A DNA stretch of 64,000 nucleotides, from assembly GCA_934574045.1 (NCBI GenBank), contig CAKTMK010000001.1, positions 59,506 to 123,505 on the forward strand, written 5' to 3'. Every line of letters begins with the position of its first letter. Within the stretch, counting starts at the first letter, position 1. Position numbers and translations under genes: made by a program. Below are positions 55,903-64,000 of this stretch, piece by piece. Source of the DNA: an uncultured Oscillibacter sp. GTDB lineage: Bacteria > Bacillota > Clostridia > Oscillospirales > Oscillospiraceae. The notes beneath the pieces are model-generated. The model did not search any database. It was not told where the DNA came from and was given only the letters and a program-made list of their open reading frames with translations.

Positions 55903-57954
55903 TCACACCGCCTTTGCATAGATCAAGATCATGCCGGGGGAGCCGGAGCCGGAGGTGATCGTCACGGCGGCGGAAACGCGGCCGCCTGTTTCCGCGCCGC
56001 CGCCGTTGCCGTTCCCGGTCGCCGATTCGGTGACGGCAGAGGAAACGCCATTCTGTCCTCCGCTTCCGCCCTTCGTTCCGTCCGGCATGGCCTTGATGAC
56101 CTCCCAGTAGTTATAGCCTGCCCAGCCGCCCGCGGACAGGCTCACCATCGACGGGTCAAACCGATTTTGAGATACTCTGGGCGACTGGCTCAGTCCGCCC
56201 CGCGTCGGAGTGGCGTTCCCAGCGCCCGAAGTAATGGTCTGAGCACCGGCATACAGCTCTCTGGTCTCGCTTTTATAGGAGACCGCGTCGGAGCCCTGTC
56301 CGCCGTCCGCGCCCCGGAGGCGCTGTCCGCCCTCTCCGCCAAGGGCCGTTTCGCCGTGAAAGCTGGTCGTTCCGCCCGTGTTGCCCCGGACCATGCCGGA
56401 GGTCACCGTGAGGCTGACGGCCGCGCCGCCCGCGCCCACAACGGCGGCGATCTTCTGGCCCGGAGACACAGTCAGTTCGATGTTTTTCCCGTATCCGGAG
56501 GCTCCGCCGGTGACGCCCTCATACGTGGTCCCGCTCGTAAAGCAGACCGCTCCGCTCCCCCCGCCGCCGACCATGTACACGCCGATTTGGGTGACCCCCG
56601 CGGGAACGGTCCATGTGTAGGACCCGGCGGTCTTGTACTGCGCAATCAGTTTCCATGCGGCCGCCGCCCCGATACTCGCAGGCGTGTGCGTATGATTGGC
56701 CGCCGCCGCCCCGATACTCGCTGGCGTGTGCGTATGATTGGCCGCCGCGGCCCCGATGGCGGCGGGCGTAATGGGGTCCGCCCCGCCCGCCGCGTGCCGC
56801 GCGGCGTGGACCGCGTTTGCCTTGGCGTTCCACGCGGTACGCTCCGCTGCCGTCACGTGGGATACCGTGTCCGCGACGTGGGCGGTCAATGCTTCAGCAG
56901 CTGCCGCTGCCGCAGTCTGCACCGCCTGCCGGATGTCGCTATGGGCGTCAGCGCTGGTGTTGTGATCGCTTACATAGCCCTGCGCATCCTGCCGGGTAGC
57001 AATGTCTCCGCCCGCGATCTGCTCCGCCTGCTTCGCCCAGTATTCCGCGTTTTCCTCGCTGGCCGCCGCCGCAGTCTGGGCACTTTCCGCCGCCGTCTTG
57101 CAGGATGCAGCAGCCGCAGCCGAACCAGCCGCCGCTTCGGCATAGGCTTTCGCGTTCCCTTCGCTCTGGGCCGCACTCTGGGCGCTTCCCGCCGCGCTTT
57201 CCTCGCTGGCTGCCGCCGCCTGTTCGGACCGTTTTGCAGCAGTCTCGCTGGCGCTGGCTGCTGCCGCGCTGCTCTCCGCGGCGCTCTGTGCTGTCTCAGA
57301 TGCTGCCCGCGCCGTCTCCGCCGCCGTCTTGGCACTGGCCGCCGCAGCGGCATCCCCGGCGGCGCTCCGGGCGCTCTCTGCCGCAGCCGCTTCACTCTTG
57401 GCGGCCGCCGTCTCGCTGGCCTTGGCGTTGGCTTCGCTGGCTGCCGCTGCGGCCTCGCTGGCGGCTGCGGCCTCCTTTGCACCCTTCACCTCAACGATGT
57501 CGCTTTTGATGCTGTCGATCTCCGCCTGAAGCTGCTCCGCCTGAGACGGCGTCACGGGGTCGGTGTCGTTGACATACAGTTTGGAGGGCAGCACCCGGAA
57601 CCGTGCCTCCTCCGTCACACACCGGATGATCTCTTTCCCATCGGCATTTGATACAAAGCCCTCCACGGTGAGGAAGCACTCCCCAGCAGCCGTCTTTGCC
57701 TCCTGCGGGACCGGCACAAGATAGACCTCGCTTTGACCCTCCGCCAGCAGATCCGTTGTCAGGATGATGGGCGTCCGGTTTTCTCCCAGTGCGTCGGAGA
57801 AGATGGCCCGCCGGGTCGTACCGTCCCAATAGCGGGACGGACGGAAGTCCATCTCCAGCAGCACGTCGTCGTGTCCGCCCGCCGTGCCGATGCTCACGCC
57901 GGAGCCGGTAATGTATTCGTTGGAGATCCGGAGCTTTACAATGCGCTGCTCCAT
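55903..57954 (-). CDS. Phage tail fibre
   Basis: 683 residues with a modular fibre layout. The N-terminal beta domain (1-140, KLRISNEYITGSGVSIGTAG) should attach to the virion. A long alanine-rich coiled coil follows (about 150-350, almost only Ala, Ser, Glu, Lys, Thr), then a hinge with His repeats (two HTHTPASIG units near 405-435). The glycine-rich beta C-terminus (GSYTWTVPAGVTQIGVYMVG, then many GG turns) is the likely receptor-binding tip. AAAGGAGG lies six to seven bases upstream. A strong terminator precedes the gene, separating it from the head module. Confidence 0.85.
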   Translation of the reverse strand: MEQRIVKLRISNEYITGSGVSIGTAGGHDDVLLEMDFRPSRYWDGTTRRAIFSDALGENRTPIILTTDLLAEGQSEVYLVPVPQEAKTAAGECFLTVEGFVSNADGKEIIRCVTEEARFRVLPSKLYVNDTDPVTPSQAEQLQAEIDSIKSDIVEVKGAKEAAAASEAAAAASEANAKASETAAAKSEAAAAESARSAAGDAAAAASAKTAAETARAASETAQSAAESSAAAASASETAAKRSEQAAAASEESAAGSAQSAAQSEGNAKAYAEAAAGSAAAAASCKTAAESAQTAAAASEENAEYWAKQAEQIAGGDIATRQDAQGYVSDHNTSADAHSDIRQAVQTAAAAAAEALTAHVADTVSHVTAAERTAWNAKANAVHAARHAAGGADPITPAAIGAAAANHTHTPASIGAAAANHTHTPASIGAAAAWKLIAQYKTAGSYTWTVPAGVTQIGVYMVGGGGSGAVCFTSGTTYEGVTGGASGYGKNIELTVSPGQKIAAVVGAGGAAVSLTVTSGMVRGNTGGTTSFHGETALGGEGGQRLRGADGGQGSDAVSYKSETRELYAGAQTITSGAGNATPTRGGLSQSPRVSQNRFDPSMVSLSAGGWAGYNYWEVIKAMPDGTKGGSGGQNGVSSAVTESATGNGNGGGAETGGRVSAAVTITSGSGSPGMILIYAKAV
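56658..56741 (-). repeat. 42-bp tandem duplication in the tail fibre gene
   Basis: Two copies of a 42-base unit (one base different in the CTCGCA/CTCGCT position) encode AAANHTHTPASIGA-type units, and a degenerate third half follows. The HxH spacing is like metal-coordinating repeats in trimeric fibres. Confidence 0.75.
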
Positions 57955-57975
57955 GCTCGTCCTCCTTTCGGTTTG

Positions 57976-58016
57976 AAAAGGGCGTAGAGGGAGCGCCGAA
58001 GCGCTCTCTCTACGCC
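57976..58016 (-). terminator. Terminator between head and tail-fibre genes
   Basis: A 16-bp stem GGCGTAGAGGGAGCGC / GCGCTCTCTCTACGCC (57981-57996 with 58001-58016, one G-T pair), loop CGAA, followed on the minus strand by CTTTTC. Confidence 0.8.
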
Positions 58017-58079
58017 GTGTCGTAAAGAACCCGCTGCGAAAACGGGCAAGGGTATCGCGGTAGGTATGGACTTGTCGGA

Positions 58080-58562
58080 TCAGATGTTTCGGGCCTTGGC
58101 TTCCGCCTCAAACTTGGCGCTCTCCGTCTCGATCAGGTTGGCGGTCGCCGCGTCCTGCCGCATGGAATCCTCCAGCGCCAGCGCGAACTTCCGCGGGATC
58201 ATCACGTCCTCGCCGCGCTTGATGAGCAGCCGCTCGCCGTTGACGCACACCAGCACGTCGCCCTTATACTTGTCGTTGTCCTTGAACAGCCGAATGGGGA
58301 CCTTCTCCTCCATATACTGCCGTTCCCGCTCCTGCTCCTCCCGGAACAGGCGCTCCTGCCGCTGGGCCTCGCTTTCCTCCGGTTCAGCGCTGTTCACCGC
58401 ATTTTCCGTCTGCTGTGCCTCTCTGGCCGCCGCCAGCGCGGCATTGGCCTGCTCCAGAATGGCGCGGGCCTCCTCCTTGGCGGCGTGAGCCTCCTCCAGC
58501 ATCTTCTGCAGCTCGTCAGCAGCGGGGGCGGGACTGCCCTCCGGCTCCTTCTTCATGGCCAT
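58080..58562 (-). CDS. Phage protein downstream of the capsid gene
   Basis: 160 residues: a long charged coiled coil (about 15-85, LQKMLEEAHAAKEEARAILE and RQERLFREEQERERQYMEEK) followed by a compact domain (about 88-140, VPIRLFKDNDKYKGDVLVCV). Position just after the major capsid gene suggests a head-decoration or completion protein. GGAGGAG lies eight bases before the ATG. No family was recognised. Confidence 0.7.
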   Translation of the reverse strand: MAMKKEPEGSPAPAADELQKMLEEAHAAKEEARAILEQANAALAAAREAQQTENAVNSAEPEESEAQRQERLFREEQERERQYMEEKVPIRLFKDNDKYKGDVLVCVNGERLLIKRGEDVMIPRKFALALEDSMRQDAATANLIETESAKFEAEAKARNI

Positions 58563-58588
58563 AGGAATTTCTCCTCCTTTTTAATTCG

Positions 58589-59665
58589 TCAATTCGCGGG
58601 CGCATCGTTGAAGCTGGAGCAGGTCTCCACGCGGACCATGTACTCCTCCACCAGACGCTCCGCCGCCTTGATGGCCTTCCATCCGGCAGTCGCGCGCTGG
58701 TTCAGGGGGTCGGCAGTACCGGCGGAGCCAAGCTGCTTGACAATGTGCTGCAGCCCGCCTCCGGTGACCTCGGTCACGCCGTAGGCGTTGGCGCCCAGGA
58801 TCATCGTCGCGTATACGTCGCGCTTGGCCGCGGCCGGAGTAACAACGCCGCCGCTCTCGGTGCCGGTAGCGTAGTCCTTACCGGCGGCCTTCCAGATCTT
58901 CGCCTCGCTGGTCTCCACAAAACGGACGCCCTCGATCTTGCCGATCTCGCCCTCATAGATGCCGCTGGGGTCGGAGTAGGTCTTGACGTTCACCCACAGG
59001 GGATCGCTCATCAGATCGTGGGAAACGTCGGGATGGATGATGCCCACGTAGCCGCCGTTGATGCGGGGCGCATTCATGACCTTCAGGGTGCGCACGGCCT
59101 TGCGGACGGCCTCCACCGTCAGGTAATGGTTCTGTGCGGCGGCAGCGCTGCCGCCGCACAGGTTGGCGCGGGCGGAAACCTGCCCCTCGGCATACTGCAC
59201 GTTGGTGCCGCCGACCATGACCTCGCGGGTGATGGTGTCCAGAGTGCGCCCCGCCTGAGACGCCAGAACGGTGGTGGACTGCATCAGGTTGTTGTCGATG
59301 GCCGTCAGCAGCAGGACGTCGGAAAGCTCGATGAAGCCGCCGTACTGGTTGACGGTCGCCGTGATAACGCTCATGGCCAGCTTCTGCCCGTTGGGGGTCA
59401 CGCCCTCGGTCAGAGGGGTCAGCGCCTTGGGCAGAGCGGAATACTTGCGGAACTCGATGGTCTTGCCGCCGTTCTTGGGAATGGGGTGCTTCTGGGCAAA
59501 CTGGTCGTGCACCAGCTCCGGCTCCGCCAGATTGATGAGGTAGTTCGAGTAGAACGTTTTCATCTCGTTGGTCAGTCCGGTGTCGGTAGTCACGTTGGTG
59601 TTTGCGCTGTTCGCGTCGAACAGCCGCAGGCTCATAGCCTTGAACTTCTTCATAATGGTTTTCAT
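58589..59665 (-). CDS. Major capsid protein, N4-gp56 family
   Basis: 358 residues, HK97-like fold of the N4-gp56 family. Hallmarks are the FYSNYLINLAEPELVHDQFA helix, KTIEFRKYSALPKALTPLTE, GVTPNGQKLAMSVITATVNQ, YGGFIELSDVLLLTAID, IIHPDVSHDL and GIYEGEIGKIEGVRFVE. The N-terminus MKTIMKKFKAMSLRLFDANS carries an LRLFD motif also found at the start of the scaffold and resembling the LxLFA site cut by Prp protease in L27 precursors and Firmicutes phage capsids. AAGGGAG precedes the ATG. Confidence 0.92.
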   Translation of the reverse strand: MKTIMKKFKAMSLRLFDANSANTNVTTDTGLTNEMKTFYSNYLINLAEPELVHDQFAQKHPIPKNGGKTIEFRKYSALPKALTPLTEGVTPNGQKLAMSVITATVNQYGGFIELSDVLLLTAIDNNLMQSTTVLASQAGRTLDTITREVMVGGTNVQYAEGQVSARANLCGGSAAAAQNHYLTVEAVRKAVRTLKVMNAPRINGGYVGIIHPDVSHDLMSDPLWVNVKTYSDPSGIYEGEIGKIEGVRFVETSEAKIWKAAGKDYATGTESGGVVTPAAAKRDVYATMILGANAYGVTEVTGGGLQHIVKQLGSAGTADPLNQRATAGWKAIKAAERLVEEYMVRVETCSSFNDAPAN

Positions 59666-59707
59666 GCTGTTAACTCCCTTCTGTGTGATGCAGGAGGGGA
59701 GGCTGGG

Positions 59708-60691
59708 TCAAAAACTGATGCGCTCCCCCCGTGCAACTCTCCGGGCGATCTCCTCAAAATCCTGTCTGGACAGCTTGGAGGGATCGCTCTTTACGGTGAA
59801 TGCACTCTGGGCGTTTGCTCCGTTCTCTGCCGGGCGGCTGCCCTTGGCGCGGACGTTGTCGGCCACCATCTTTTCGGTGTTGGCGGCGGTCACCTGGATC
59901 GCGCCGTCCATCAGCTCGTCGAAGTGCATCACCTTGTAGGCGTGCTCGACGGGGGTACCGGCTTTCAGCATGGCAACGAACTGCGGGTTTTTCAGCTCCT
60001 CGCCGAAATTGAAGCCCTTGAATTTCGCGGCCACGCCCTGCGCTTCCTGCCACCACTGCTGCGCCTGCTGCTGATAGCGCGCCCGGTCCGCCTGCTCCGC
60101 CTGCATCTCCCGGAGACTGGCGTTTTCGCGCTGGAGCTTCTGGAACCGCTTGTACTGCTCCACGCTCATACCCGCCTCCTCGGCGGCCTCGGACCAGTAC
60201 GCGCTGTCGTTCTCCAGCGCAGTGGTCAGCTTGGACAGGTCTCCGTCGCCGATCTTATAGCGCTGCATCAGCATATCAATGACAGCCTGCTGCCCGTTCA
60301 GCTTCTGCTCAAGATCCTGCTGTTCGCCAAACCGGCGGGAGATCATGCGCTGCGTCTCCTCGGTGTAAACGTCCTTGAACTCGCCGTTGACCAACTCGCG
60401 GAAGGCCCTGCGGCGCTCGTCCAGAGTGTTGGAGGTAGTCTGTACCTCCGGGTCCTTGTTGTCGCCACCGGCGTCGTGGGACGGTTCCTGTGCGTTGGTA
60501 ACGGTCTGCTTGCCGTAGATCACGTTACTCATGTCGCCCGATTTGCCCCGGCGAGTGCCGGCAGCAGATACCTGTGCCTGATCGCTCCCCTTGCCGGCAG
60601 CGGCCGCGCCAGCGCCTTCCGCGCCGCCCGCAGCGGCAGTGCCGCCGTCGAACAGGCGAAGGTCCATAGAAAGCAGATGTTTGAACTTCAT
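59708..60691 (-). CDS. Capsid scaffolding protein
   Basis: 327 residues, mostly charged helix and coiled coil (about 100-230), Gln- and Glu-rich, with a C-terminal FKGFNFGEELKNPQFVAMLK and a basic tail (EEIARRVARGERISF), the layout of phage scaffolds. The N-terminus MKFKHLLSMDLRLFDGG has the same LRLFD motif as the capsid, about 10-17 residues from the start, followed by an Ala/Gly-rich linker. AAAAGGAGG lies upstream. It lies directly before the capsid gene. Confidence 0.85.
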   Translation of the reverse strand: MKFKHLLSMDLRLFDGGTAAAGGAEGAGAAAAGKGSDQAQVSAAGTRRGKSGDMSNVIYGKQTVTNAQEPSHDAGGDNKDPEVQTTSNTLDERRRAFRELVNGEFKDVYTEETQRMISRRFGEQQDLEQKLNGQQAVIDMLMQRYKIGDGDLSKLTTALENDSAYWSEAAEEAGMSVEQYKRFQKLQRENASLREMQAEQADRARYQQQAQQWWQEAQGVAAKFKGFNFGEELKNPQFVAMLKAGTPVEHAYKVMHFDELMDGAIQVTAANTEKMVADNVRAKGSRPAENGANAQSAFTVKSDPSKLSRQDFEEIARRVARGERISF

Positions 60692-60861
60692 GAGGCAGTT
60701 CCTCCTTTTACCGCGGACTTAAAGGCTCCGTGTGCCTGCGCGGGCTTGACGGCCCCGTGTGCCGGTCCTCCCTGTCTGCACGGTTCAGGCGGCAGCCTGT
60801 GAAACGGGCCGCAGGCCGCCGCCCCGAGCACAAATGCAGGAGGACAGTATCAGCGTAACAA

Positions 60862-60888
60862 GGCGGGGGTGTGATTTTCACCCCCGCC
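60862..60888 (-). promoter_or_regulatory. Hairpin between the Prp-like protease and scaffold genes
   Basis: A perfect 10-bp stem GGCGGGGGTG / CACCCCCGCC with a 7-base loop, 12 bases after the protease stop. On the minus strand it is followed by TTGTTACG, a weak U-tract, so partial termination or message processing before the scaffold and capsid genes is likely. The rest of the 209-base gap holds only the scaffold ribosome site. Confidence 0.55.
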
Positions 60889-60900
60889 GAAAGAAATTTT

Positions 60901-61194
60901 TCAAATTTTTTTGAAAACAACGGAAATATGCGCGCTGTCCGTGGCCTGAAGCCGGAAAAAACCAGTGGCGGTCATTTCAAAAGCGGTCCGGCAGTCGGAG
61001 CCGCCGCGGAATCGAAGCAGCACGTTGCCCGGTTCCACGCGGCGCTCCACGCACCCTCCACTGTTTTCCAGCCATCCGTCCAGCGTGCCGATCAGGCAGG
61101 AGATCGCCGCGCACATCTCCGGACTTCCGGTCGCATGACCCGTGCAGGAGACCAGAAACGTGCCGCCCTTCCGTTCCAAATAGACCTGCGTCAT
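60901..61194 (-). CDS. Phage-encoded Prp-like cysteine protease
   Basis: 97 residues of the Prp (ribosomal-processing cysteine protease) type. The catalytic pair is H20 in CTGHATG and C28 in PEMCAAISCL. The H-to-C loop is eight residues, shorter than in host Prp (12 in the S. aureus enzyme). Host Prp removes the N-terminal extension of ribosomal protein L27 at an LxxFF/LxLFA site and is used by staphylococcal phages to process capsid and scaffold. Here the protease gene overlaps the portal stop (ATGA) and precedes scaffold and capsid, the place of a prohead maturation protease. Assignment rests on motif and context. Confidence 0.8.
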   Translation of the reverse strand: MTQVYLERKGGTFLVSCTGHATGSPEMCAAISCLIGTLDGWLENSGGCVERRVEPGNVLLRFRGGSDCRTAFEMTATGFFRLQATDSAHISVVFKKI

Positions 61195-63191
61195 ACGTCC
61201 ATGCTCGGAGCGCTGCGCTTGGCAAGGCGCTCACCGTAGCCCGTCATGGGCGTCTGAGCTTTCATGATGCCCCCCGCAAGACCGCTCTCCGCTGGTTTCT
61301 CCTGCGGCGCGGAGGCACTGGCGGGTGCGGCCTCTCCACCGGAGCCAGCGCTTCCTGCGACGGCCTGCGGCCCTGCAACGGCGATTTTCAGCATCTGGTT
61401 CTCCTGCTGGAGCTGTTGGCAGATGTTGAGCAGGGTCTGTCCCTGCCGGACGTACTCACGTACCTTGTCGATGCCCTCAAAATCCATCATCTCCAGACAC
61501 GCAAGGCTCTCCTGCGCCCGGTCCGGGTTGAAGAAGCCCAGATTGTACAGCTCCTTGGCCCGCTCGTTCTGCTCCATGCGGCTGAACGGGTTTTTCTTCT
61601 GCGCCCGGATCTTGATGTCGAAGATAGGCTTGCGGTACATGGGCTGACCGTCGGCCCCCGTGCCCATGAACTGCTCTTTCAGTCCGGCGTTGTTGAAGTC
61701 CACAAAGGCGTATCCGTCGGTGTTGGGACTGATGATGCGGAAAGTGCGGGAAACATCGTAGAACTGACGGGCAAGCTCCACGCACATGGAGTTGATCTTG
61801 ACGTGTGTCCGGTAGCTGGATGAGATCATGTCTCGGCTGGCCTTGTTGCCTGCCTCCTGCAGGGCTGCGATGGCGGCGGCGGCGGTGACGCTGGAGCCGG
61901 TGCCGCCGCTGTTCACGTCCCGGTTGGCCGCCGTGTCCTTCATTTCCTCGATCTTCATCTGCATCACGTCCACGTAGATGGAATCCAGCGGGGCGCTCAC
62001 GATCTCCTTCAAGCGCCGGTCGTCAAGCTCACCCTGCACATGGACCAGCGGCTTGTTCCAGTCCAGAAACTCCTCCTCGTTGATGTTGGTGGAATCGCTG
62101 GCAAAATACCGCCGCTTGGTGGCCATCATGGCGTTTTCGAGGATGTTGGAGGACAGCTTGTCGATGTAGAGCTGCGGGTCCTTGCAGATGGACACGTACC
62201 CAAACCCCACCGGCGTCCCCTTTTCGGGGAACAGCACATCCAGCACCACCGGATAAAGGCCGTGATCGTAGAAACCCCGGTCCCGGTATTCCGGATCGTT
62301 CTCACTGGCGTACAGAAGCTGATCTCCTACGAATTTGACATAGTGGACCAGTGTTTTTCCGCTGGGAGACTTGACCTTGTAGTACCAGTCCACCACCACG
62401 CTCTTGCCGCTGGTGTCCACGGTGTCATCGTAGATATACTGCTTCACATCCACCACGCTGCCGTGGGTCTTCCCCTTCAGCTCCGGATACTGCCGATCCA
62501 GAAGATCGTCGTCCACCAGATCCGCAATGAACAGGTTCCGGGACTTCTGGATATCGGTCACGCCCGGCTCCCAGAACAGGTTCAAAAGGTCGATCTGCCG
62601 GATGTTCACATCCCCCAGACCGTTCTCTCTGCCGCTGTCCCAAAACACGCCATAGGCCGCCGTCCCGTGCTTCAGCTTCTCCCACCACGCATCGCTGTAC
62701 GTCTGCTCAAAATCGTTGCACTCCAGAATGACCGGCAGCACGGAAGAGAGCGTTTTGGCGCTTTCCTCGTCGCTGCGCTCCCGGGGCAGAGCCATCGGCT
62801 CCGGGAAGTTGTCCATGGCGTCCGCGTGCTTATTCATGATGGCGTTGAACAGCCACGCGCTGGTCGGCTCCGGACTGTTGGGGTCCGTCCGCCGTCCGGG
62901 CCGTCCGTCGGGGCCGGGAACGGCACTGTACCCGTTCCTGCCGCCGCGGATGGCCTCCCAGTGCCGCAGCTCCCACCACAGCTCGTCCTCCACGATGCGG
63001 TTTTCCAGATTCGCCTTGCCCGCCTTGTATCTCGTCAGGATCTCGGCTGCTTTTTTGATGTCCTCCCCGTCAATGACCTTCTGGTCAGCCTTTCGGGTCA
63101 TGAGCATCGCCGCCATGTCCTCCGACATGGGCTGTTCACTCTCCTGCGCCGCGCCGGGCAGCCGGATCTCTTTGCCGAAAAATGTTGCCAT
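61191..63191 (-). CDS. Phage portal protein, podovirus type
   Basis: 666 residues. It shows the expected early helical/acidic segment (WWELRHWEAIRGGRNGYSAV, PNSPEPTSAWLFNAIMNKHA), the central stem region with FGYVSICKDPQLYIDKLSSN and a long C-terminal helical tail (QTLLNICQQLQQENQMLKIA). Its length and segments fit large podovirus portals, which exceed siphovirus portals of about 450 residues. AGGAGG lies ahead of the ATG; 14 bases separate it from terminase and ATGA overlap joins it to the Prp-like gene. Confidence 0.88.
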   Translation of the reverse strand: MATFFGKEIRLPGAAQESEQPMSEDMAAMLMTRKADQKVIDGEDIKKAAEILTRYKAGKANLENRIVEDELWWELRHWEAIRGGRNGYSAVPGPDGRPGRRTDPNSPEPTSAWLFNAIMNKHADAMDNFPEPMALPRERSDEESAKTLSSVLPVILECNDFEQTYSDAWWEKLKHGTAAYGVFWDSGRENGLGDVNIRQIDLLNLFWEPGVTDIQKSRNLFIADLVDDDLLDRQYPELKGKTHGSVVDVKQYIYDDTVDTSGKSVVVDWYYKVKSPSGKTLVHYVKFVGDQLLYASENDPEYRDRGFYDHGLYPVVLDVLFPEKGTPVGFGYVSICKDPQLYIDKLSSNILENAMMATKRRYFASDSTNINEEEFLDWNKPLVHVQGELDDRRLKEIVSAPLDSIYVDVMQMKIEEMKDTAANRDVNSGGTGSSVTAAAAIAALQEAGNKASRDMISSSYRTHVKINSMCVELARQFYDVSRTFRIISPNTDGYAFVDFNNAGLKEQFMGTGADGQPMYRKPIFDIKIRAQKKNPFSRMEQNERAKELYNLGFFNPDRAQESLACLEMMDFEGIDKVREYVRQGQTLLNICQQLQQENQMLKIAVAGPQAVAGSAGSGGEAAPASASAPQEKPAESGLAGGIMKAQTPMTGYGERLAKRSAPSMDV

Positions 63192-63205
63192 TCCCGTTAT
63201 CCTCC

Positions 63206-64000
63206 TCAGTATTTTCTGAAAAAGTCATACCTGTCGTACTGCTGCCGGTCCTGCCCCAGATCCAGCGGGTCATATACCACCAGAGCGGGCGGTTTGTTCT
63301 GCCGGGGCGCAATGGGATTGCGCATGCAGACATAGCGCAGCTCGTCGTAGATGTGGTCCTCGCCCTCGGTGTTGATGTCCTCCACATTCTTCTCGTCGTA
63401 GACCAGGTTGGGGACCGTGCGGATGAAGTGCCTGCAGGTGTTGAACACATACAGCATCGGGATGCCCTCCTCGTCAAAGGCGAGGCGGTGATGCACCTGC
63501 ATCTTTCCGTCGATGCGGGCGTGGTCGCCGCGCTCGAAGTACACCCGCTGCCGCTCCATCAGAGCGCCGATGCTCTCCGTGCCGTCGCTGCCCCAGATGG
63601 CCGGGTCTCCCACGCGGTGGATCTGGCGTCCTTTCAGGTTGGGGTCCTCCGCTTCAATGCGCCGGATCTCCCGCGCCACCTCGGACGGTTCCATCTTCAC
63701 TCCGGTGTTCGGGGTGCCGGTGCAGCCGTAATACTCCCGGATGCGGTAGAGCCGCCGGTCCCGGTCCACAGCATACCAGCCCACGCTGAACGGTCTGGAG
63801 TAACCCCAGTCCAGGCCGCACCAGATCGCCCACTCTTTTGGTACCTGAAATGGGGAAATGACGTGGGTGTTGATGCGGTCCGTGTAGTGGTCGCTGTCGT
63901 TGCGCCACTCCGTGAATACCTGACCCGCGAAGGTGTCCCAGTCGCCGTACAGCAGCGCCTTGCGCTCCTGCTCCGGCATGGAGGCCAGGCTGGTGAGGTA
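63206..64000 (-). CDS. Terminase large subunit (partial, N-terminus outside window)
   Basis: The C-terminal 264 residues are visible and the frame is open through the right edge. WAIWCGLDWGYSRPFSVGWY is the first strand of the RNase H-like nuclease domain with its catalytic Asp (LDWGYS); RVGDPAIWG and GEDHIYDELRY supply further acidic residues. The ATPase part must lie beyond 64000. The enzyme packages DNA into the prohead through the portal encoded immediately downstream. Confidence 0.93.
   Translation of the reverse strand, partial: YLTSLASMPEQERKALLYGDWDTFAGQVFTEWRNDSDHYTDRINTHVISPFQVPKEWAIWCGLDWGYSRPFSVGWYAVDRDRRLYRIREYYGCTGTPNTGVKMEPSEVAREIRRIEAEDPNLKGRQIHRVGDPAIWGSDGTESIGALMERQRVYFERGDHARIDGKMQVHHRLAFDEEGIPMLYVFNTCRHFIRTVPNLVYDEKNVEDINTEGEDHIYDELRYVCMRNPIAPRQNKPPALVVYDPLDLGQDRQQYDRYDFFRKY

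Noticed and set aside
1..64000. Search for CRISPR-Cas, restriction-modification or other known defence genes, insertion-sequence transposases and rRNA
   Set aside because: None could be recognised by reading; the only mobile elements supported are the prophage, the integrase remnant and the MITE-like element.

Overview
This window reads as a high-GC, Gram-positive gut Clostridia chromosome, probably of the Oscillospiraceae type. The signs are SLH domains, LytTR/GHKL and FCD-GntR regulators, a VTC/DUF4956 surface cluster, strong AGGAGG ribosome sites and a Firmicutes-type prophage. The genus cannot be fixed from sequence alone.

Positions 1-6.3 kb hold an EF-G-like GTPase (cut by the window edge), a minus-strand pyridoxal/pyridoxamine kinase - MFS - serine hydrolase operon, and tRNA-Leu(UAG). 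The tRNA is followed by a run of hairpins and a 278-bp MITE-like element with 27-bp terminal inverted repeats. From 6.3 to 25.2 kb lies a hexuronate catabolic island in two divergent operons. The minus-strand operon is eda(-VOC fusion)-kdgK-kdgK-uxaC-MFS-uxaB-uxaA-HIT. The plus-strand operon is a DctPQM TRAP transporter-uxuA-uxuB-gntR-kdgF-kduI-kduD. Together they carry galacturonate, glucuronate and the unsaturated uronates released by polysaccharide lyases to 2-keto-3-deoxygluconate, then to pyruvate and glyceraldehyde 3-phosphate. A CTAGTATACTAG-like palindrome at both divergent promoters and before gntR is the predicted operator.

From 25.3 to 38.8 kb are an SLH-anchored beta-helix protein (Cthe_2159/DUF4353 family) divergent from VTC and DUF4956 genes and an OmpR-type two-component system. 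Next come a tightly overlapped LytTR regulator - membrane-anchored surface protein - GHKL kinase operon, a HAD-IIA phosphatase, and a PaaI thioesterase divergent from a LysR regulator. A broken tyrosine integrase follows at 38.9-39.8 kb.

From about 40.0 kb to the right edge is a prophage with podovirus-type structural genes, all but one read on the minus strand. Its left boundary is a 45-bp copy of the 3' part of tRNA-Thr(GGU), still followed by the native tRNA terminator. In transcription order the genes are terminase (cut), portal, a Prp-like cysteine protease, scaffold, N4-gp56-type capsid, tail fibre, tail/connector genes, a 2820-residue polyvalent virion protein and the lysis genes. One plus-strand, low-GC gene with its own promoter and terminator is a typical moron. 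The most interesting signal is the phage-encoded Prp homologue next to a scaffold and a capsid that both start with an LRLFD motif resembling the Prp cleavage site. It suggests a self-contained, phage-specific Prp maturation system.
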